From Yoonia maritima (lineage in GTDB: Bacteria; Pseudomonadota; Alphaproteobacteria; Rhodobacterales; Rhodobacteraceae): a stretch of DNA of 64,000 nt. The stretch spans positions 434,001 through 498,000 of the forward strand of contig NZ_PKFN01000008.1 of NCBI RefSeq assembly GCF_002933395.1. The letters run 5' to 3'. Below, in pieces: positions 25,976 through 36,776 of the stretch. Every line of letters starts with the position of its first letter. Position 1 is the first letter of the stretch. The notes under the pieces were generated by a model, which had not been told where the DNA came from, made no database searches, and was given only the letters and a program-made list of their open reading frames with translations. A program made the position numbers and the translations under genes.

Positions 25976-27010
25976 ATGACGCAGCAAAAAACCATCCTTC
26001 GCGCCCTTGCGGGTGAAACTTTGGATACCCCGCCCATTTGGATGATGCGTCAGGCTGGTCGATACCTGCCAGAATACAAAGCGACCCGCGCACAAGCGGG
26101 CGACTTTTTGTCGCTATGCTACAATCCTGAACTCGCGGCTGAAGTCACGCTTCAGCCAATTCGTCGCTACGGGTTTGATGCTGCGATCCTATTCGCCGAT
26201 ATCTTGTTGCTGCCCCAAGCATTGGGTGCAGACCTATGGTTCGTGACTGGCGAAGGGCCACGGCTGTCGACCATCACAAGCGCGGACGAGCTGGCCCAGT
26301 TGAAACCGGTCGAGGCCATCCACGACACATTGAACCCTGTTTACGAAACCGTCAAAATCCTGTCGCAAGAATTGCCAAAGGAAACGACACTGATCGGCTT
26401 TGCCGGTGCGCCATGGACAGTGGCAACCTATATGATCGCAGGCCAAGGCACGCCAGATCAGGGACCAGCCCACGCGCTTAAGGCTGAAAACCGTGCGGTT
26501 TTCCAAGGTATCATGCACCGGATTACCGAAGGCACGATCGCCTATCTGTCGAAGCAGATCGAAGCAGGCGCCGAAGTCGTGAAACTATTCGATAGCTGGG
26601 CCGGATCGCTGCAAGGCGAAGACTTTACCGAATTCTCAATCAAACCCATGCAGCGGATCACTGCGGCGCTGAAAGAAAAGCACCCCGGCATTCCAGTCAT
26701 CGCCTTCCCACGCGGTGCAGGCGAAAGATATCCGGGCGTTCACGCTGCAACAGGCGCTGATTGTGTCGCTGTGGATGACGGTATTGATGCCGCGTGGGCT
26801 GCAGAACATGTACAGGTTGACGGCTGCGTTCAGGGTAACCTGAAATCATCACATATGGTCACAGGCGGCCAAGACTTAGTGACTGAGACCCGCCGTATCT
26901 GCGATGCGTTCAGCAAAGGTCCACATATCTTTAACCTTGGGCATGGGATCACACCAGATGCAAACCCAGACAATGTTCAGCTCATGATTGACACTGTACG
27001 CGGTGGCTAA
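25976..27010 (+). CDS. hemE: Uroporphyrinogen decarboxylase
   Basis: A 344-residue enzyme that removes four carboxyl groups from uroporphyrinogen III. The signature [20 protein letters not shown] (N-terminal) and [13 protein letters not shown] (active site) are present, and it ends with the family [15 protein letters not shown]. Next to hemC in divergent orientation. Confidence 0.97.
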   Translation: MTQQKTILRALAGETLDTPPIWMMRQAGRYLPEYKATRAQAGDFLSLCYNPELAAEVTLQPIRRYGFDAAILFADILLLPQALGADLWFVTGEGPRLSTITSADELAQLKPVEAIHDTLNPVYETVKILSQELPKETTLIGFAGAPWTVATYMIAGQGTPDQGPAHALKAENRAVFQGIMHRITEGTIAYLSKQIEAGAEVVKLFDSWAGSLQGEDFTEFSIKPMQRITAALKEKHPGIPVIAFPRGAGERYPGVHAATGADCVAVDDGIDAAWAAEHVQVDGCVQGNLKSSHMVTGGQDLVTETRRICDAFSKGPHIFNLGHGITPDANPDNVQLMIDTVRGG

Positions 27011-27017
27011 GCCACGG

Positions 27018-27380
27018 ATGCCTCTAACCCTACGCCTTATGTTTCACAGCATTCGCAGCGCATGGGTTGGGCTGATGATCATGGTCGTTGGCTGGATTTG
27101 GCTAGTGCCTGCTACCGCTGTCGAACGCTCTGCGCTTTCATCCCCCTTAGGGGTTGAGCGCCCAGAAGGATTGACCTCGATGCGCGTTGCACGCGCGATG
27201 GTTCATTTTGCACCAGAACGCGCCGCGCGGATGCTAAGCAATTCAAGCAACGGTGAAATTTCTCCCGAACTTGCCGGTATGATGCTCCGCCAAATTGCGA
27301 AAGGCACACAGCCTGCCGCAACGCCGACTGAAACCAACACGCGGCCGACCGGCGGCGCAAAATTTGTTACGGTTGACTAA
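27018..27380 (+). CDS. Hypothetical exported or anchored small protein
   Basis: A 120-residue protein beginning MPLTLRLMFHSIRSAWVGLM with one hydrophobic helix (MIMVVGWIWLVPATA) that could be a signal peptide or anchor, then a polar domain (MRVARAMVHFAPERAARMLS) and a Thr-rich tail. It begins 7 bases after hemE and likely shares its transcript. A second ATG at 27039 is possible. I do not recognise it. Confidence 0.6.
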   Translation: MPLTLRLMFHSIRSAWVGLMIMVVGWIWLVPATAVERSALSSPLGVERPEGLTSMRVARAMVHFAPERAARMLSNSSNGEISPELAGMMLRQIAKGTQPAATPTETNTRPTGGAKFVTVD

Positions 27381-28008
27381 GCGTCGTTGACCATCCGAAC
27401 CACAGCGCAACCCCGACCAACGCCAACGCCAAACTGCGCCGGATAATCCGGCTGCGTTTTTCGTCCTCAAGCAACATCTGCGCTGCCCCCGCCAAGGTGA
27501 CAATACCCGCATGGATCAAGGTCGCGACCAATACGAATACGACTGATAGCGCCAATGTTTGTGACATCAGCGGCGCATCAGGGCTTACAAAACTGGGTAA
27601 AATAGCAACATAGAACACTGCAGCTTTGGGGTTTAGCAAGTTGGTGATCAAACCGCGCCGAAAATAAATGCGGCCAGCGGTACCGCTTGCGACGTCTTGC
27701 ACAGGTTCGGACGCATCACGCCAACTGTCCCACGCAAGCCATAGCATGTAAGCCACACCACCAAAGCGTAACACCTGAAACAAAGTTGGGGATGCGCTGA
27801 TAATCGCAGCAAGGCCAAGCGCCGCCGCGATACCAACAATCATCAACCCAATCGCGACACCAGCCACGGCAGCAAACCCGAGTTTGCGCCCCTGACTGGC
27901 AGCGACCACAGCCAAATATACCATGTTGGGACCGGGAGTAAGTTCGATCAGCATCGCGGTGCCGGCGAAAGCCAGCAATGTAATAGGGTCGATGCCTGCT
28001 AAGCCCAT
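27367..28008 (-). CDS. LysE family translocator
   Basis: A 213-residue exporter with six helices and the family motif ELTPGPNMVYLAVVAASQGR near the start and FRRGLITNLLNPKAAVFY midway. LysE/RhtB proteins export amino acids such as lysine or homoserine lactones. The start lies within the last 10 bases of hemF, so they are coupled. The cargo is unknown. Confidence 0.92.
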   Translation of the reverse strand: MGLAGIDPITLLAFAGTAMLIELTPGPNMVYLAVVAASQGRKLGFAAVAGVAIGLMIVGIAAALGLAAIISASPTLFQVLRFGGVAYMLWLAWDSWRDASEPVQDVASGTAGRIYFRRGLITNLLNPKAAVFYVAILPSFVSPDAPLMSQTLALSVVFVLVATLIHAGIVTLAGAAQMLLEDEKRSRIIRRSLALALVGVALWFGWSTTLSQP

Positions 28009-28877
28009 TTCGCCATGGGCGGCAGGCTCATCAGGACTGCGTTTGCATCATGCCCGGTCGCCAGACCAAATTTGGTCCCACGATCGTAGACAAGGTTATA
28101 TTCAGCATAAAGTCCACGGTGGACCAGCTGCGCATCCTTGTCTGCCGCGGTCCACGCGGCCTCGCGGCGCTTATCAACAAGAGGCACATAAGCAGGCAAG
28201 AATGCCCGCCCGATGTCTTGTGTTAAGGCAAAATCGGCATCCCAATCACCGGTACAGCGATCATCCATAAAGATGCCCCCGACCCCACGTGCGCGATTAC
28301 GGTGTGGGATATAAAAGTATTCATCGGCCCATGATTTTAGCTTGGGGTAAAGATCCTCGCCATGCGGATCGAGATGTGTCTTCTGTACCGCATGAAAATG
28401 GGCCGTATCGTCATCGTATTCGATACATGGGTTCAAATCAGAACCGCCACCGAACCACCATGCGTGGGGGGTCCAGAACATGCGGGTGTTCATGTGCACG
28501 GCAGGAGCATGTGGGTTCTGCATATGCGCAACCAAGGAAATACCTGACGCCCAAAAACGCGGATCTTGATCCATACCGGGAACCCCGCGTGCGGCCATTG
28601 ATTTTTGTGCCGCCTCGCCCAACTGGCCAAAGACCGTAGACACGTTCACGCCAACTTTTTCAAAAACGCGACCGCCGCGCATGACCGACATCAGCCCGCC
28701 ACCAGCATCTGTACCGTCATCAGATGCACGTTTGGTTTCGGTGACTTCAAATCGGCCGACAGGGCTGTCACTGTTTTGACGATCTTCCAATCCCTCGAAT
28801 GCGGCGACAATCTCATCACGTAACGTGCGAAACCAAGCCGATGCTTTGCTCTTTTCTGCTTCAAACCCGTTTGACAT
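27999..28877 (-). CDS. hemF: Oxygen-dependent coproporphyrinogen III oxidase
   Basis: A 292-residue enzyme that oxidatively decarboxylates coproporphyrinogen III. Start at 28877 (MSNGFEAEKSKAS) is backed by AAGGAG; the frame extends to 28940 without support. Family segments: FWTPHAWWFGGGSDLNPC, GGIFMDD and NLVYDRGTKFGL. In this order with hemC and hemE nearby it forms part of a loose heme cluster. Confidence 0.96.
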   Translation of the reverse strand: MSNGFEAEKSKASAWFRTLRDEIVAAFEGLEDRQNSDSPVGRFEVTETKRASDDGTDAGGGLMSVMRGGRVFEKVGVNVSTVFGQLGEAAQKSMAARGVPGMDQDPRFWASGISLVAHMQNPHAPAVHMNTRMFWTPHAWWFGGGSDLNPCIEYDDDTAHFHAVQKTHLDPHGEDLYPKLKSWADEYFYIPHRNRARGVGGIFMDDRCTGDWDADFALTQDIGRAFLPAYVPLVDKRREAAWTAADKDAQLVHRGLYAEYNLVYDRGTKFGLATGHDANAVLMSLPPMAKWA

Positions 28878-28979
28878 GCCCGCTCCTTCGCGCTGTGATA
28901 TTGAATAACAGTCTATCTTAGCTTCTTTGCAGGATATCAATCAGCTAACGATGATCTAGATCAACACTCGGAGAATACC

Positions 28980-29366
28980 ATGCGCCCTGCCCTCATCATA
29001 CTACCGCTTCTTGCGCTCACGGCCTGCGCAACGCCACGCGAACAATGCATTAGCGATGCAAACCGTGATGTTTACGTACTTCGCAACCTCATCAGCGAAG
29101 CACGCGGCAATTTAGCGCGCGGCTATGCATTGGCCGAAAGCACCGATGTCCGAACGCTGACAAAAACATGCAGAGGCCGCAATAAAGACGACGAAACGTT
29201 CACTTATCCGTGTAACGAGACAGAGACGTTTACGACAACACGTCCGGTCTCAATTGATCTGAACGCTGAACAGACAAAGCTGAACCAGCTAGAGCGCCGA
29301 TTGACCCAAGCCGAAACAAATTCTGACCGGATGGTCGCGCAATGTATCGCGATCCATCCTGAATAA
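28980..29366 (+). CDS. Hypothetical lipoprotein
   Basis: A 128-residue protein with a lipoprotein signal (MRPALIILPLLALTAC, lipobox LTAC). The mature part has paired cysteines (REQC, KTC, YPC, AQC) and a C-terminal coiled-coil (NAEQTKLNQLERRLTQAETN). Unknown family. It ends one base before the convergent SDR stop. Confidence 0.7.
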   Translation: MRPALIILPLLALTACATPREQCISDANRDVYVLRNLISEARGNLARGYALAESTDVRTLTKTCRGRNKDDETFTYPCNETETFTTTRPVSIDLNAEQTKLNQLERRLTQAETNSDRMVAQCIAIHPE

Positions 29367-30170
29367 TTAGTGACAAGAAACGGCGGCTGGGTCCAACAAG
29401 GTCCGGCCACCGTCAACCGTGATGATCTGGCCGGTCACAAAGCTGGACGCATCAGACGACAGGTATTGCACGGCATCTGATACCTCGCCCGGGCTTGCGA
29501 TACGGTGCAATGGTGTATTGTCCACGATGGCCTCGCGGTCTTCATCACATCCCTTGAGCGACCCTTTCAGGCTCGCGCTCATGACGCTTCCGAATGCGAC
29601 GGCGTTCACGCGAATACCATTAGGCGCCAGAGCAACAGCCATTGACCTTGTCATCTGTTCTAACGCCGCCGAACTAACCGAATAGGCCAACAATTCAGGG
29701 TGGGTACGCCGCGCCGCAATTGAACTGATGTTCACGATTGAACCAACATGCCCGCTCGCCTCATCGCCAGCTTGTTTAATCATCTTGCGCGCAACTGCTT
29801 GGCTAACGCGCAACGCTGTCATTGTGTTCTGCTGCAACAGTTCTTCGACACTATTATCATCGGGATCAAGCGGGTCTGTCTTTAGAACCTGCCGCGATGC
29901 ATTCACCAAAATATCGACACGTTCGAACGCTTCAATCGTAGTGGACAGCAAATTAGCGATTGTCAGCTTCTTACGCAGGTCACCAGAAAAGATGCGCACG
30001 TTTTCTTCTTTGTTCGCCGCATCACCCATTTCGTGACACAGCGTCTTTTCGTCCATGTCAGCGAACACAACATTCGCGCCCTCTTGGACAAAGTGACGCC
30101 CAATCGCAAGACCAACACCGTTGGCGGCGCCCGTGACAATGGCTGTCTTGCCAGAGATAGAAAAGGACAT
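29367..30170 (-). CDS. SDR family oxidoreductase with altered active site
   Basis: A 267-residue Rossmann short-chain dehydrogenase: cofactor motif TGAANGVGLAIG, ND-type helix segment, catalytic Ser in NISS and Tyr in AYSVSSAAL. The usual Y-x3-K is Y-x3-S here, so the catalytic Lys is absent. The C-terminal end FVTGQIITVDGGRTL is typical. It may be a binding or regulatory protein, or use another Lys. It precedes an RsmC-like gene in divergence-free order on the same strand by 20 bases. Confidence 0.9.
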   Translation of the reverse strand: MSFSISGKTAIVTGAANGVGLAIGRHFVQEGANVVFADMDEKTLCHEMGDAANKEENVRIFSGDLRKKLTIANLLSTTIEAFERVDILVNASRQVLKTDPLDPDDNSVEELLQQNTMTALRVSQAVARKMIKQAGDEASGHVGSIVNISSIAARRTHPELLAYSVSSAALEQMTRSMAVALAPNGIRVNAVAFGSVMSASLKGSLKGCDEDREAIVDNTPLHRIASPGEVSDAVQYLSSDASSFVTGQIITVDGGRTLLDPAAVSCH

Positions 30171-30190
30171 CGCGTTACTCCTTAGCCATG

Positions 30191-31162
30191 CTAGCGCAGT
30201 GGCCGATTTGCGTGAAATACTTTGAACGCACCATTCCCGCCAATCATGTCTACATTACGAAAACACTCAGACAAGGTTGTTTCATAAGGAAGATGGCGGT
30301 TCGCAACCATCCATAGTTTGCCATGCGGGGCAAGCAGACGGGCGGCGGATTGGATAAAGGCACGACCAAGCGACGGATCAGTGGCCCGGCCTGTATGAAA
30401 TGGGGGGTTCATAACGATACCGTCATAGGCAGCGTCAGGGTGAAATTGCGTCGCGTCCCCCCAATGAAAGGTCACGCGCGGATCAGTAACGTTCATCTTT
30501 GCACAAGCAACTGACAGGGCCTCGGCCTCGATCATATCAAGTGATTGCACACCGGCACGTTCAAGGACCGGCGCTGCAAGATATCCCCACCCAGCGCCAA
30601 GATCGGCCATCCGCGCAGGCAATTTTGCTGGTAGCGCAGCCGCAAGCAACGCAGATCCAACATCGATAGCCCCATCTGAGAACACGCCAGCCGTGGTGAA
30701 ATACCCGTGCTCGCCCTTTTCAGGTGGCGGTGTAGTCCAATCGGCGAAAGCATCTGTCGCAGCAAACCAAAAGATACGCCCGTGCCCTTTGGTGATCGAC
30801 GGCAACGCGCCTAGACGTTTGCGGCATTCTTTGAATACACTATCAACCCCGTCTGTTTTTTGGCCATCAACGACAACTAGATCCGCACTTTCGCAGGCCT
30901 GCGCCACCATCGCGCGCGCCAGAGCCTTAGCCCGGGGAACGACAATAATCGCGACGGAAACCTTGTTCAAAGCCCGCGAAACAGGGTAACCTGCATTCTC
31001 CCACGCGGCATAGTCTGGGTAAAAACCATGCACAATCTGTAGCGCGTCGCGTTCAAGCCCGGCAACATCATAGGTGGCTGACGGACGCATGATTGCGATA
31101 TTACCTTCAGGCAATACCAAAAGGCCGTCATCAAGAGCGGTGCTTAAACGAGACTGTGACAT
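30191..31162 (-). CDS. RsmC-like class I methyltransferase
   Basis: A 323-residue SAM-dependent methyltransferase of the RsmC/RlmG type that methylates a guanine in rRNA. C-terminal catalytic half: motif I MADLGAGWGYLA, motif IV MNPPFHTGR. The N-terminal half is a degenerate copy of the same fold, as in RsmC. Whether 16S G1207 is the target cannot be told from sequence alone. Confidence 0.87.
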   Translation of the reverse strand: MSQSRLSTALDDGLLVLPEGNIAIMRPSATYDVAGLERDALQIVHGFYPDYAAWENAGYPVSRALNKVSVAIIVVPRAKALARAMVAQACESADLVVVDGQKTDGVDSVFKECRKRLGALPSITKGHGRIFWFAATDAFADWTTPPPEKGEHGYFTTAGVFSDGAIDVGSALLAAALPAKLPARMADLGAGWGYLAAPVLERAGVQSLDMIEAEALSVACAKMNVTDPRVTFHWGDATQFHPDAAYDGIVMNPPFHTGRATDPSLGRAFIQSAARLLAPHGKLWMVANRHLPYETTLSECFRNVDMIGGNGAFKVFHANRPLR

Positions 31163-31186
31163 GTTATTTCGAATAACGGCCGGGCG

Positions 31187-31531
31187 TTATTCTTTCTCCA
31201 TCGTGCATTGCAAAGGGTGTTGGTGACGCTGGGCGAAATCCATCACCTGCGCAACCTTCGTTTCCGCGATCTCATGGCTAAAGACACCAACGACTGCAAC
31301 ACCCTTCTTATGAACTGTCAACATGATCTCAAACGCTTGGGCATGGGACAGACCGAAAAACCGTTCCAACACCATGACAACAAATTCCATCGGCGTGAAA
31401 TCATCGTTAAGGATCATAACTTTGTACATTGGCGGACGTTTGGTCTTTGGCTTTGTCTCAAGCACAACACCGACGTCGCCATCATCGCCATCGTCTTGTT
31501 TATTTGCCATCATATAAAAGTCAGCCAACAT
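31187..31531 (-). CDS. clpS: ATP-dependent Clp protease adaptor ClpS
   Basis: An adaptor that feeds N-end rule substrates to ClpAP. Core features: [20 protein letters not shown], the substrate pocket region, and [19 protein letters not shown]. The start is uncertain: ATGs at 31558, 31531 and 31513; I give 31531. No clpA lies in the window. Confidence 0.93.
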   Translation of the reverse strand: MLADFYMMANKQDDGDDGDVGVVLETKPKTKRPPMYKVMILNDDFTPMEFVVMVLERFFGLSHAQAFEIMLTVHKKGVAVVGVFSHEIAETKVAQVMDFAQRHQHPLQCTMEKE

Positions 31532-31792
31532 CGCATCGCCCTGTTTGGTGAACATCATATATAGGATACCATTCGGATGTGAAAACCCCCTCGTTCGAAA
31601 TGCAAATCAGCCATTTAGGGGTGAACCCAAGCAACGGCACAACATGTGCTAAATACTGCATTATGATCACCAGAAAAGTCTTTGAATTTAGGGTATTTTC
31701 TGAAAAGTCATCTTATGTTAGCGTCCTTTTATAAAAATAAGGTCACCGAAAAAATTCGGGACCAGAGGCAGTAAATATAAGAGGCAAACGAC

Positions 31793-33334
31793 GTGGCAAG
31801 TCGTCCGGGACAATTGGCCCTAAAGGGGCTGTATCTATTCGCATTCTTAATCGTAACTTTGATTGCGCCCATCAACGCATCTGCTGCCCCCTATGCAGCG
31901 ATGGTGATGGACGCACGCACAGGAGAAGTTTTGCATTCCCGCAATGCTGACACCCGATTGCATCCAGCATCACTGACCAAAATGATGACGTTGTACATCG
32001 CATTTCAGGCGATTGAACGTGGTGAAATCACGCTAGATACCGAAGTGCGAATTAGCCGGAACGCTGCATCAGAGCCACCTTCCAAGCTGGGTGTACGTTC
32101 AGGTCAGACCATTCGCCTGCGCTATTTGCTACGTGCCGCAGCGGTGAAATCCGCCAACGATGCCGCCACCGCTATTGGCGAAGCCATCGCCGGATCCGAA
32201 GAAGCGTTTGCCACACGCATGAACCGGACCGCGCGCGCAATGGGTATGCGCAACACAACCTTTGTAAACGCACACGGCCTGACCCAGTCAGGCCACATGT
32301 CTACTGCACGCGATATGTCGGTACTGGGACGTCACGTGATCTATGACTTTCCGCAATATTATAACCTGTTTTCACGCCGTACAGCAGATGCCGGGATTGC
32401 AACTGTTCGCCACACAAACCGCCGCTGGTTGGACAGCTACGATGGCGGGGACGGAATCAAAACCGGCTATACCCGTGCAGCTGGCTTTAATCTTGTTGCA
32501 TCGGCGCAGCGCGGCCAAGAACGGATTATCGTGACCGTGTTTGGTGGATCATCAACGACAGCACGTAACGCACGCGTCACTGAACTCATGGATATGGGCT
32601 TTAACCGCGCGCCATCACGGGCCACAATCCGCCGACCAAACCCACCTGCGGCAATGCTGACAAGCGCCCCCGCGACGCAGGGCCGATCGACCACCCGTCA
32701 GTCCGGTCTTGTTAGCCGCAGCTTGCGCCCAGTTGCACGCCCAGCGCCAACTGCACCAGTCGCCGAAATTCTTGTCGCTGCAGCCGAAACCGCCGTAGTC
32801 GATGAAGTCCTAAACGACGCTATTAACGCCGCATTGGCCGAAGCGATGGCTGAGACTGCATCGGAGCCAGAAACGACTATCGTCGCCGAAGCAGCACCTC
32901 AAGCAGTCGCGACACCAGCATCAACAGTTGCCTCACTGATCGCAACCGACAAACCTGTACTAACGCCCCACCTTCGCCCAGTAAGCCTGCAAACGACAAC
33001 TGTTGCGGCCGTCGAAGCACCTGCTGCGGCTGCCCCCGTAGCCGTGGTAGCGGATGCCGGACCAGAGGTGGTGACACGTATCTCAACCTCCGGCGGTCGC
33101 CACTGGGGCGTAAATGTTGGGCGCTACAACAGTCGTTATGACGCCGAACGGGTCCTGCTACGCGTCGCCTTGAACGAGATGAGCACATTAGACGGTGCAC
33201 TCCGCCGGGTCGTGCAGCGCTCTGGCGGGTTTGACGCAAACTTTATGGGGTTAAGCCGCGAAGGCGCCGATCTAGCCTGCCGCCGGCTACAAGCACGCGG
33301 CACGACCTGTTTTATGATTGGGTCTGAGAGTTAA
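31793..33334 (+). CDS. D-alanyl-D-alanine carboxypeptidase with SPOR domain
   Basis: A 513-residue penicillin-binding protein of the DacF/PBP5 class that trims peptidoglycan stem peptides. It has a signal-anchor (LYLFAFLIVTLIAPINASAA), the catalytic S60-x-x-K63 (HPASLTK), SxN (KSAND) and KTG (GIKTGYT). A long Ala/Pro-rich linker leads to a C-terminal SPOR domain (about 430-513, WGVNVGRYNSRYDAERVL) that binds denuded glycan at the septum. Start is GTG at 31793. Fusion with SPOR is common in Rhodobacterales. Confidence 0.92.
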   Translation: MASRPGQLALKGLYLFAFLIVTLIAPINASAAPYAAMVMDARTGEVLHSRNADTRLHPASLTKMMTLYIAFQAIERGEITLDTEVRISRNAASEPPSKLGVRSGQTIRLRYLLRAAAVKSANDAATAIGEAIAGSEEAFATRMNRTARAMGMRNTTFVNAHGLTQSGHMSTARDMSVLGRHVIYDFPQYYNLFSRRTADAGIATVRHTNRRWLDSYDGGDGIKTGYTRAAGFNLVASAQRGQERIIVTVFGGSSTTARNARVTELMDMGFNRAPSRATIRRPNPPAAMLTSAPATQGRSTTRQSGLVSRSLRPVARPAPTAPVAEILVAAAETAVVDEVLNDAINAALAEAMAETASEPETTIVAEAAPQAVATPASTVASLIATDKPVLTPHLRPVSLQTTTVAAVEAPAAAAPVAVVADAGPEVVTRISTSGGRHWGVNVGRYNSRYDAERVLLRVALNEMSTLDGALRRVVQRSGGFDANFMGLSREGADLACRRLQARGTTCFMIGSES

Positions 33335-33339
33335 CGTCA

Positions 33340-33378
33340 AAGTCATCTTCCACACGTGTTGACATGTGTGGAAGACTT
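33340..33378. terminator. Hairpin between convergent genes
   Basis: Perfect 10-base-pair stem TCTTCCACAC / GTGTGGAAGA (33346-33355 with 33366-33375), extended by AAG/CTT at the base, with a 10-base loop. Lies between the carboxypeptidase and the convergent VOC gene; probably a two-way terminator. Confidence 0.7.
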
Positions 33379-33442
33379 TAAGGTAGCTTAGAGCCCATTT
33401 TCTGGATTTCTGAGACAGCAAGCATGTCGGTAATTTCCGGTT

Positions 33443-33859
33443 TCAATCGTCGCGTCCAGCTTCGTCCGGATTATCGCAGAACAGTGCAACCTTATTTCTG
33501 TGAGGGTCGCGAAGATAGCCAACGTAAAAGTGGGAGCCATATGAAGCGCGGAAACCCGGCTGACCCTCGTCAGATCCACCAGCAGCAAGCGCGGCCGCGT
33601 GAAGTTCACGAACTTGGATCTGACTGCTTGCCTCGAATGCCACCATAGAACCATTCCCAGACGATATAAGACCACCGTCGAAAGGAGGTTTTACATAGAA
33701 ACCGGGAGAAGTCGGTTTTTGACCTGGCTGCGCCGGTGGAACGTAACTCAAGTCTCCATGGTAAGTTTCGAGGCCATAGCCGAGGGCGGGCAAGAAGGCA
33801 GAGTAAAATCGTTCCGCGCTTACCATGTCATCTGCGCCGACCGTGACATAGGCAATCAT
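33443..33859 (-). CDS. VOC (glyoxalase/bleomycin resistance) family protein
   Basis: A 138-residue protein from ATG 33859 (MIAYVTVGADDMVSAERFYS) with the two-module VOC fold; it ends YVGYLRDPHRNKVALFC, the usual last strand with DPxGN-like turn and metal ligand region. Such proteins are glyoxalase or dioxygenase relatives; substrate unknown. The frame opens at 33910 but the earlier part is unlike the family. Confidence 0.85.
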   Translation of the reverse strand: MIAYVTVGADDMVSAERFYSAFLPALGYGLETYHGDLSYVPPAQPGQKPTSPGFYVKPPFDGGLISSGNGSMVAFEASSQIQVRELHAAALAAGGSDEGQPGFRASYGSHFYVGYLRDPHRNKVALFCDNPDEAGRDD

Positions 33860-34014
33860 CAAACTTACTCCCCAATGCAAAACTTGGTCCGGTAATTGGT
33901 AAAAGGCCAAGGCTGCCTAACTGTCACCCGCCCTCAAAGTCGACCTTCGCGCCACCGTGTCGAACGGCAGCAAAGTCCTGCACTCCAGACATTAACGCCT
34001 CAGCATTCGCCCTT

Positions 34015-35610
34015 TCAAACAACCTTACCCTCAAACGCAGCTGCCATCAGCGCGCGCGTGTATTCGGTTTGCGGGGCATCGAAAATCGCGTCGGCGTCAC
34101 CGGCCTCGACGACGTCACCTTGTTTCATCACCATCACCTTATGTGACAGGGCACGCACGACTTTTAGGTCGTGACTGATGAACAAATAGGCCAGCCCGTA
34201 TTTTTGTTGGAGGTCACGTAACAACTGCACGATCTGCACCTGCACGGTCATATCCAATGCGCTGGTGGGTTCGTCCAAAATTAGCAATTTAGGACGCAGG
34301 ATCATCGCGCGTGCAATCGCGATCCGCTGGCGTTGACCGCCTGAAAACTCATGTGGATAGCGGTCCATCGTGGCCGGATCCAAACCGACCTCACCCATGA
34401 TCTCGGACACCATGTCGCGGCGATTTCGACCTGGATCAACGCCGTGAACGCCCAGCCCTTCGGCAATGATCTCGGCCACAGTCATGCGCGGGCTTAGAGA
34501 CCCATAGGGATCCTGAAACACGATTTGCATTTCGCTGCGCAATGGGCGCATCTCTTTAGGGTTCAGGCCATGAATATCCTTGCCCTGAAACGCGATCTGT
34601 CCTTCAGACCGGATCAGCCGCATCACAGCAAGCGCAAGCGTGGTTTTGCCCGAACCGCTTTCGCCGACAACGCCTAACGTTTCCCCTGCCCTAATGTTCA
34701 GTGTCGCCTCGTTCACCGCTTTCACATGGCCGACAGTACGTTTCAAAAGCCCGGCGTGGATCGGGAACCAAATTCGTGTTTTGTCCGTGCTCAAAACAAT
34801 CGGAGCATCCGGTGCGACGGGCTCTGGCAAACCAGTCGATTCCGCCGCCAAAAGCGTTTGTGTATAAGGATGCTGCGGGTTCGCGAAAATCTCGGCCGTG
34901 GGGCCGGTTTCAACGATTTCGCCATCTTTCATAACGCAAACACGATCTGCGATTTTGCGCACGATTGTCAGGTCGTGCGTGATGAACAGCATCGACATGC
35001 CTTCGTCACGCTTGAGCTCAGCAAGCAGTTCCAGAATTTGCGCCTGAATGGTCACGTCCAAGGCTGTCGTCGGCTCATCCGCGATCAACAGTTCTGGTCC
35101 ATTCGCGAGCGCCATCGCGATCATGACACGCTGGCGCTGCCCCCCTGACAGCTGATGTGGATAGGCATTTAGGCGGCTTTCAGCGTCGCGAATGCCGACA
35201 CGTTGTAGCAATTCTAAGATGCGTTCACGCACCGCTGGACCGCGAATACCTTGGTGCAGCTCGATGCTTTCGCCCAGCTGCTTTTCAAGCGTATGCAGCG
35301 GGTTGAGCGAGGTCATCGGCTCTTGGAAGATAAAGCTGATGTCGTTCCCACGGACCCGGCGCAGGGCGCGTTCATCTGCGCCAACCATTTCCTCGGCGTT
35401 GTATTTGATCGATCCAGCCATGACCGCGCTGTCGTCTAACAACTGCACGGTGGACAGCGCCGTGACCGACTTTCCCGACCCTGATTCACCGACCAAGGCA
35501 ACAGTTTCACCTTTGTGGACCTGAAACGACACGCCGCGCACGGCATGTGTCACGCCGCCATCTTGGCGAAACGCCACGCGCAGGTCGCGCACATTTAATA
35601 CCGCAGTCAT
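34015..35610 (-). CDS. yejF: ABC importer ATPase with two nucleotide domains (YejF-like)
   Basis: A 531-residue double ATPase. Domain 1: Walker A GESGSGKS, signature [15 protein letters not shown], Walker [13 protein letters not shown]. Domain 2: [36 protein letters not shown]. This is the layout of YejF, the engine of the YejABEF peptide importer that takes up microcin C and other peptides. Last gene of the operon. Confidence 0.93.
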   Translation of the reverse strand: MTAVLNVRDLRVAFRQDGGVTHAVRGVSFQVHKGETVALVGESGSGKSVTALSTVQLLDDSAVMAGSIKYNAEEMVGADERALRRVRGNDISFIFQEPMTSLNPLHTLEKQLGESIELHQGIRGPAVRERILELLQRVGIRDAESRLNAYPHQLSGGQRQRVMIAMALANGPELLIADEPTTALDVTIQAQILELLAELKRDEGMSMLFITHDLTIVRKIADRVCVMKDGEIVETGPTAEIFANPQHPYTQTLLAAESTGLPEPVAPDAPIVLSTDKTRIWFPIHAGLLKRTVGHVKAVNEATLNIRAGETLGVVGESGSGKTTLALAVMRLIRSEGQIAFQGKDIHGLNPKEMRPLRSEMQIVFQDPYGSLSPRMTVAEIIAEGLGVHGVDPGRNRRDMVSEIMGEVGLDPATMDRYPHEFSGGQRQRIAIARAMILRPKLLILDEPTSALDMTVQVQIVQLLRDLQQKYGLAYLFISHDLKVVRALSHKVMVMKQGDVVEAGDADAIFDAPQTEYTRALMAAAFEGKVV

Positions 35611-36776
35611 TATTCTGCCCCGTTTTCGTTGCCAAAGGGCAGATCAGCCGTATCAACCTTGCCGTCAGCGACAAAGGTTTTGCGCGGGTCAAACGCGTCG
35701 CGCACGCCTTCAAAGATAAACACCAACAGCGACAACATGATCGCGAACGTAAAGAAGGCCGTGAAGCCCAACCATGGGGCCTGCAAGTTCTGCTTGGCCT
35801 GCAACGTCATCTCGCCCAAGGATGGCGCAGATGACGGCAATCCAAACCCTAAGAAATCAAGCGACGCGAGGGTCGCGATTGCACCGGTCACCAAGAAAGG
35901 CAGCATCGTTACCGTTGCGACCATTGCGTTTGGCAGCATGTGGCGGAACATGATCGTGCGGTCACGCACGCCAAGCGCCTTGGCGGCACGCACGTACTCA
36001 AGGTTGCGCGCTCGCAGGAATTCCGCCCGGACAACGCCGACCAAAGCAGGCCAGCCGAACAGCACCGTCAAAAACACAAGCAGCCAGAAACTTCGCCCCA
36101 AGATCGCGAACACGATAATGATCACGTAAAGCGATGGGGTTCCTGTCCATATTTCGATGAAACGTTGGAATATTAGGTCGGTCCAGCCGCCAAAATACCC
36201 CTGCACTGCGCCCGCGACGATCCCGATCAGCGACGAAGCGACCGTTACCATAAGCGCGAAAACGATGGAAAGGCGGAAACCATAGATGACACGCGCCACA
36301 ACATCGCGCTTCGTGTCATCTGTCCCTAGCCAATTGTCCCCGCTTGGTGGGGCTGGGGCAACGCCCTTCACATCGACAATCGTTTTGTAGGAATAAGGGA
36401 TAATCGGCCAGATAACCCAGCCCTCAGAAAAATCACCCTCGAGCGTCTGCCTCTCATCAACGGCTTTGATCAGACCTTCGGGGTCGTCAAAACAACTGTC
36501 CAGCCCACCCGTCACAATCAGGCATTCAACTTCGGCATCTTTGTAAACCGCTTCGGTTGGGAAATCGCCGCCAAAGTCACGCTCTGAATAGAAGCTAAAA
36601 ATTGGCATCCGAATTTCGCCGCGGTAGCTGACGGCGATCGGCTTATCGTTGGCGATGAATTCAGCCATGAGCGAAAGCCCAAACAGTACGCTAAAGATAA
36701 TCAGCGACCAAACTGCACGGCGGTTCCGTTTGAAGTTCCGCCAGCGGCGTTGGTTTAGGGGGGATAGCATCTTCAT
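35610..36776 (-). CDS. yejE: ABC importer permease (YejE-like)
   Basis: A 388-residue permease; N-terminal [18 protein letters not shown] segment, a large periplasmic insert, and the DppC-type loop [32 protein letters not shown] and [19 protein letters not shown] are typical of YejE. Coupled to yejB and yejF by overlaps. Confidence 0.93.
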   Translation of the reverse strand: MKMLSPLNQRRWRNFKRNRRAVWSLIIFSVLFGLSLMAEFIANDKPIAVSYRGEIRMPIFSFYSERDFGGDFPTEAVYKDAEVECLIVTGGLDSCFDDPEGLIKAVDERQTLEGDFSEGWVIWPIIPYSYKTIVDVKGVAPAPPSGDNWLGTDDTKRDVVARVIYGFRLSIVFALMVTVASSLIGIVAGAVQGYFGGWTDLIFQRFIEIWTGTPSLYVIIIVFAILGRSFWLLVFLTVLFGWPALVGVVRAEFLRARNLEYVRAAKALGVRDRTIMFRHMLPNAMVATVTMLPFLVTGAIATLASLDFLGFGLPSSAPSLGEMTLQAKQNLQAPWLGFTAFFTFAIMLSLLVFIFEGVRDAFDPRKTFVADGKVDTADLPFGNENGAE

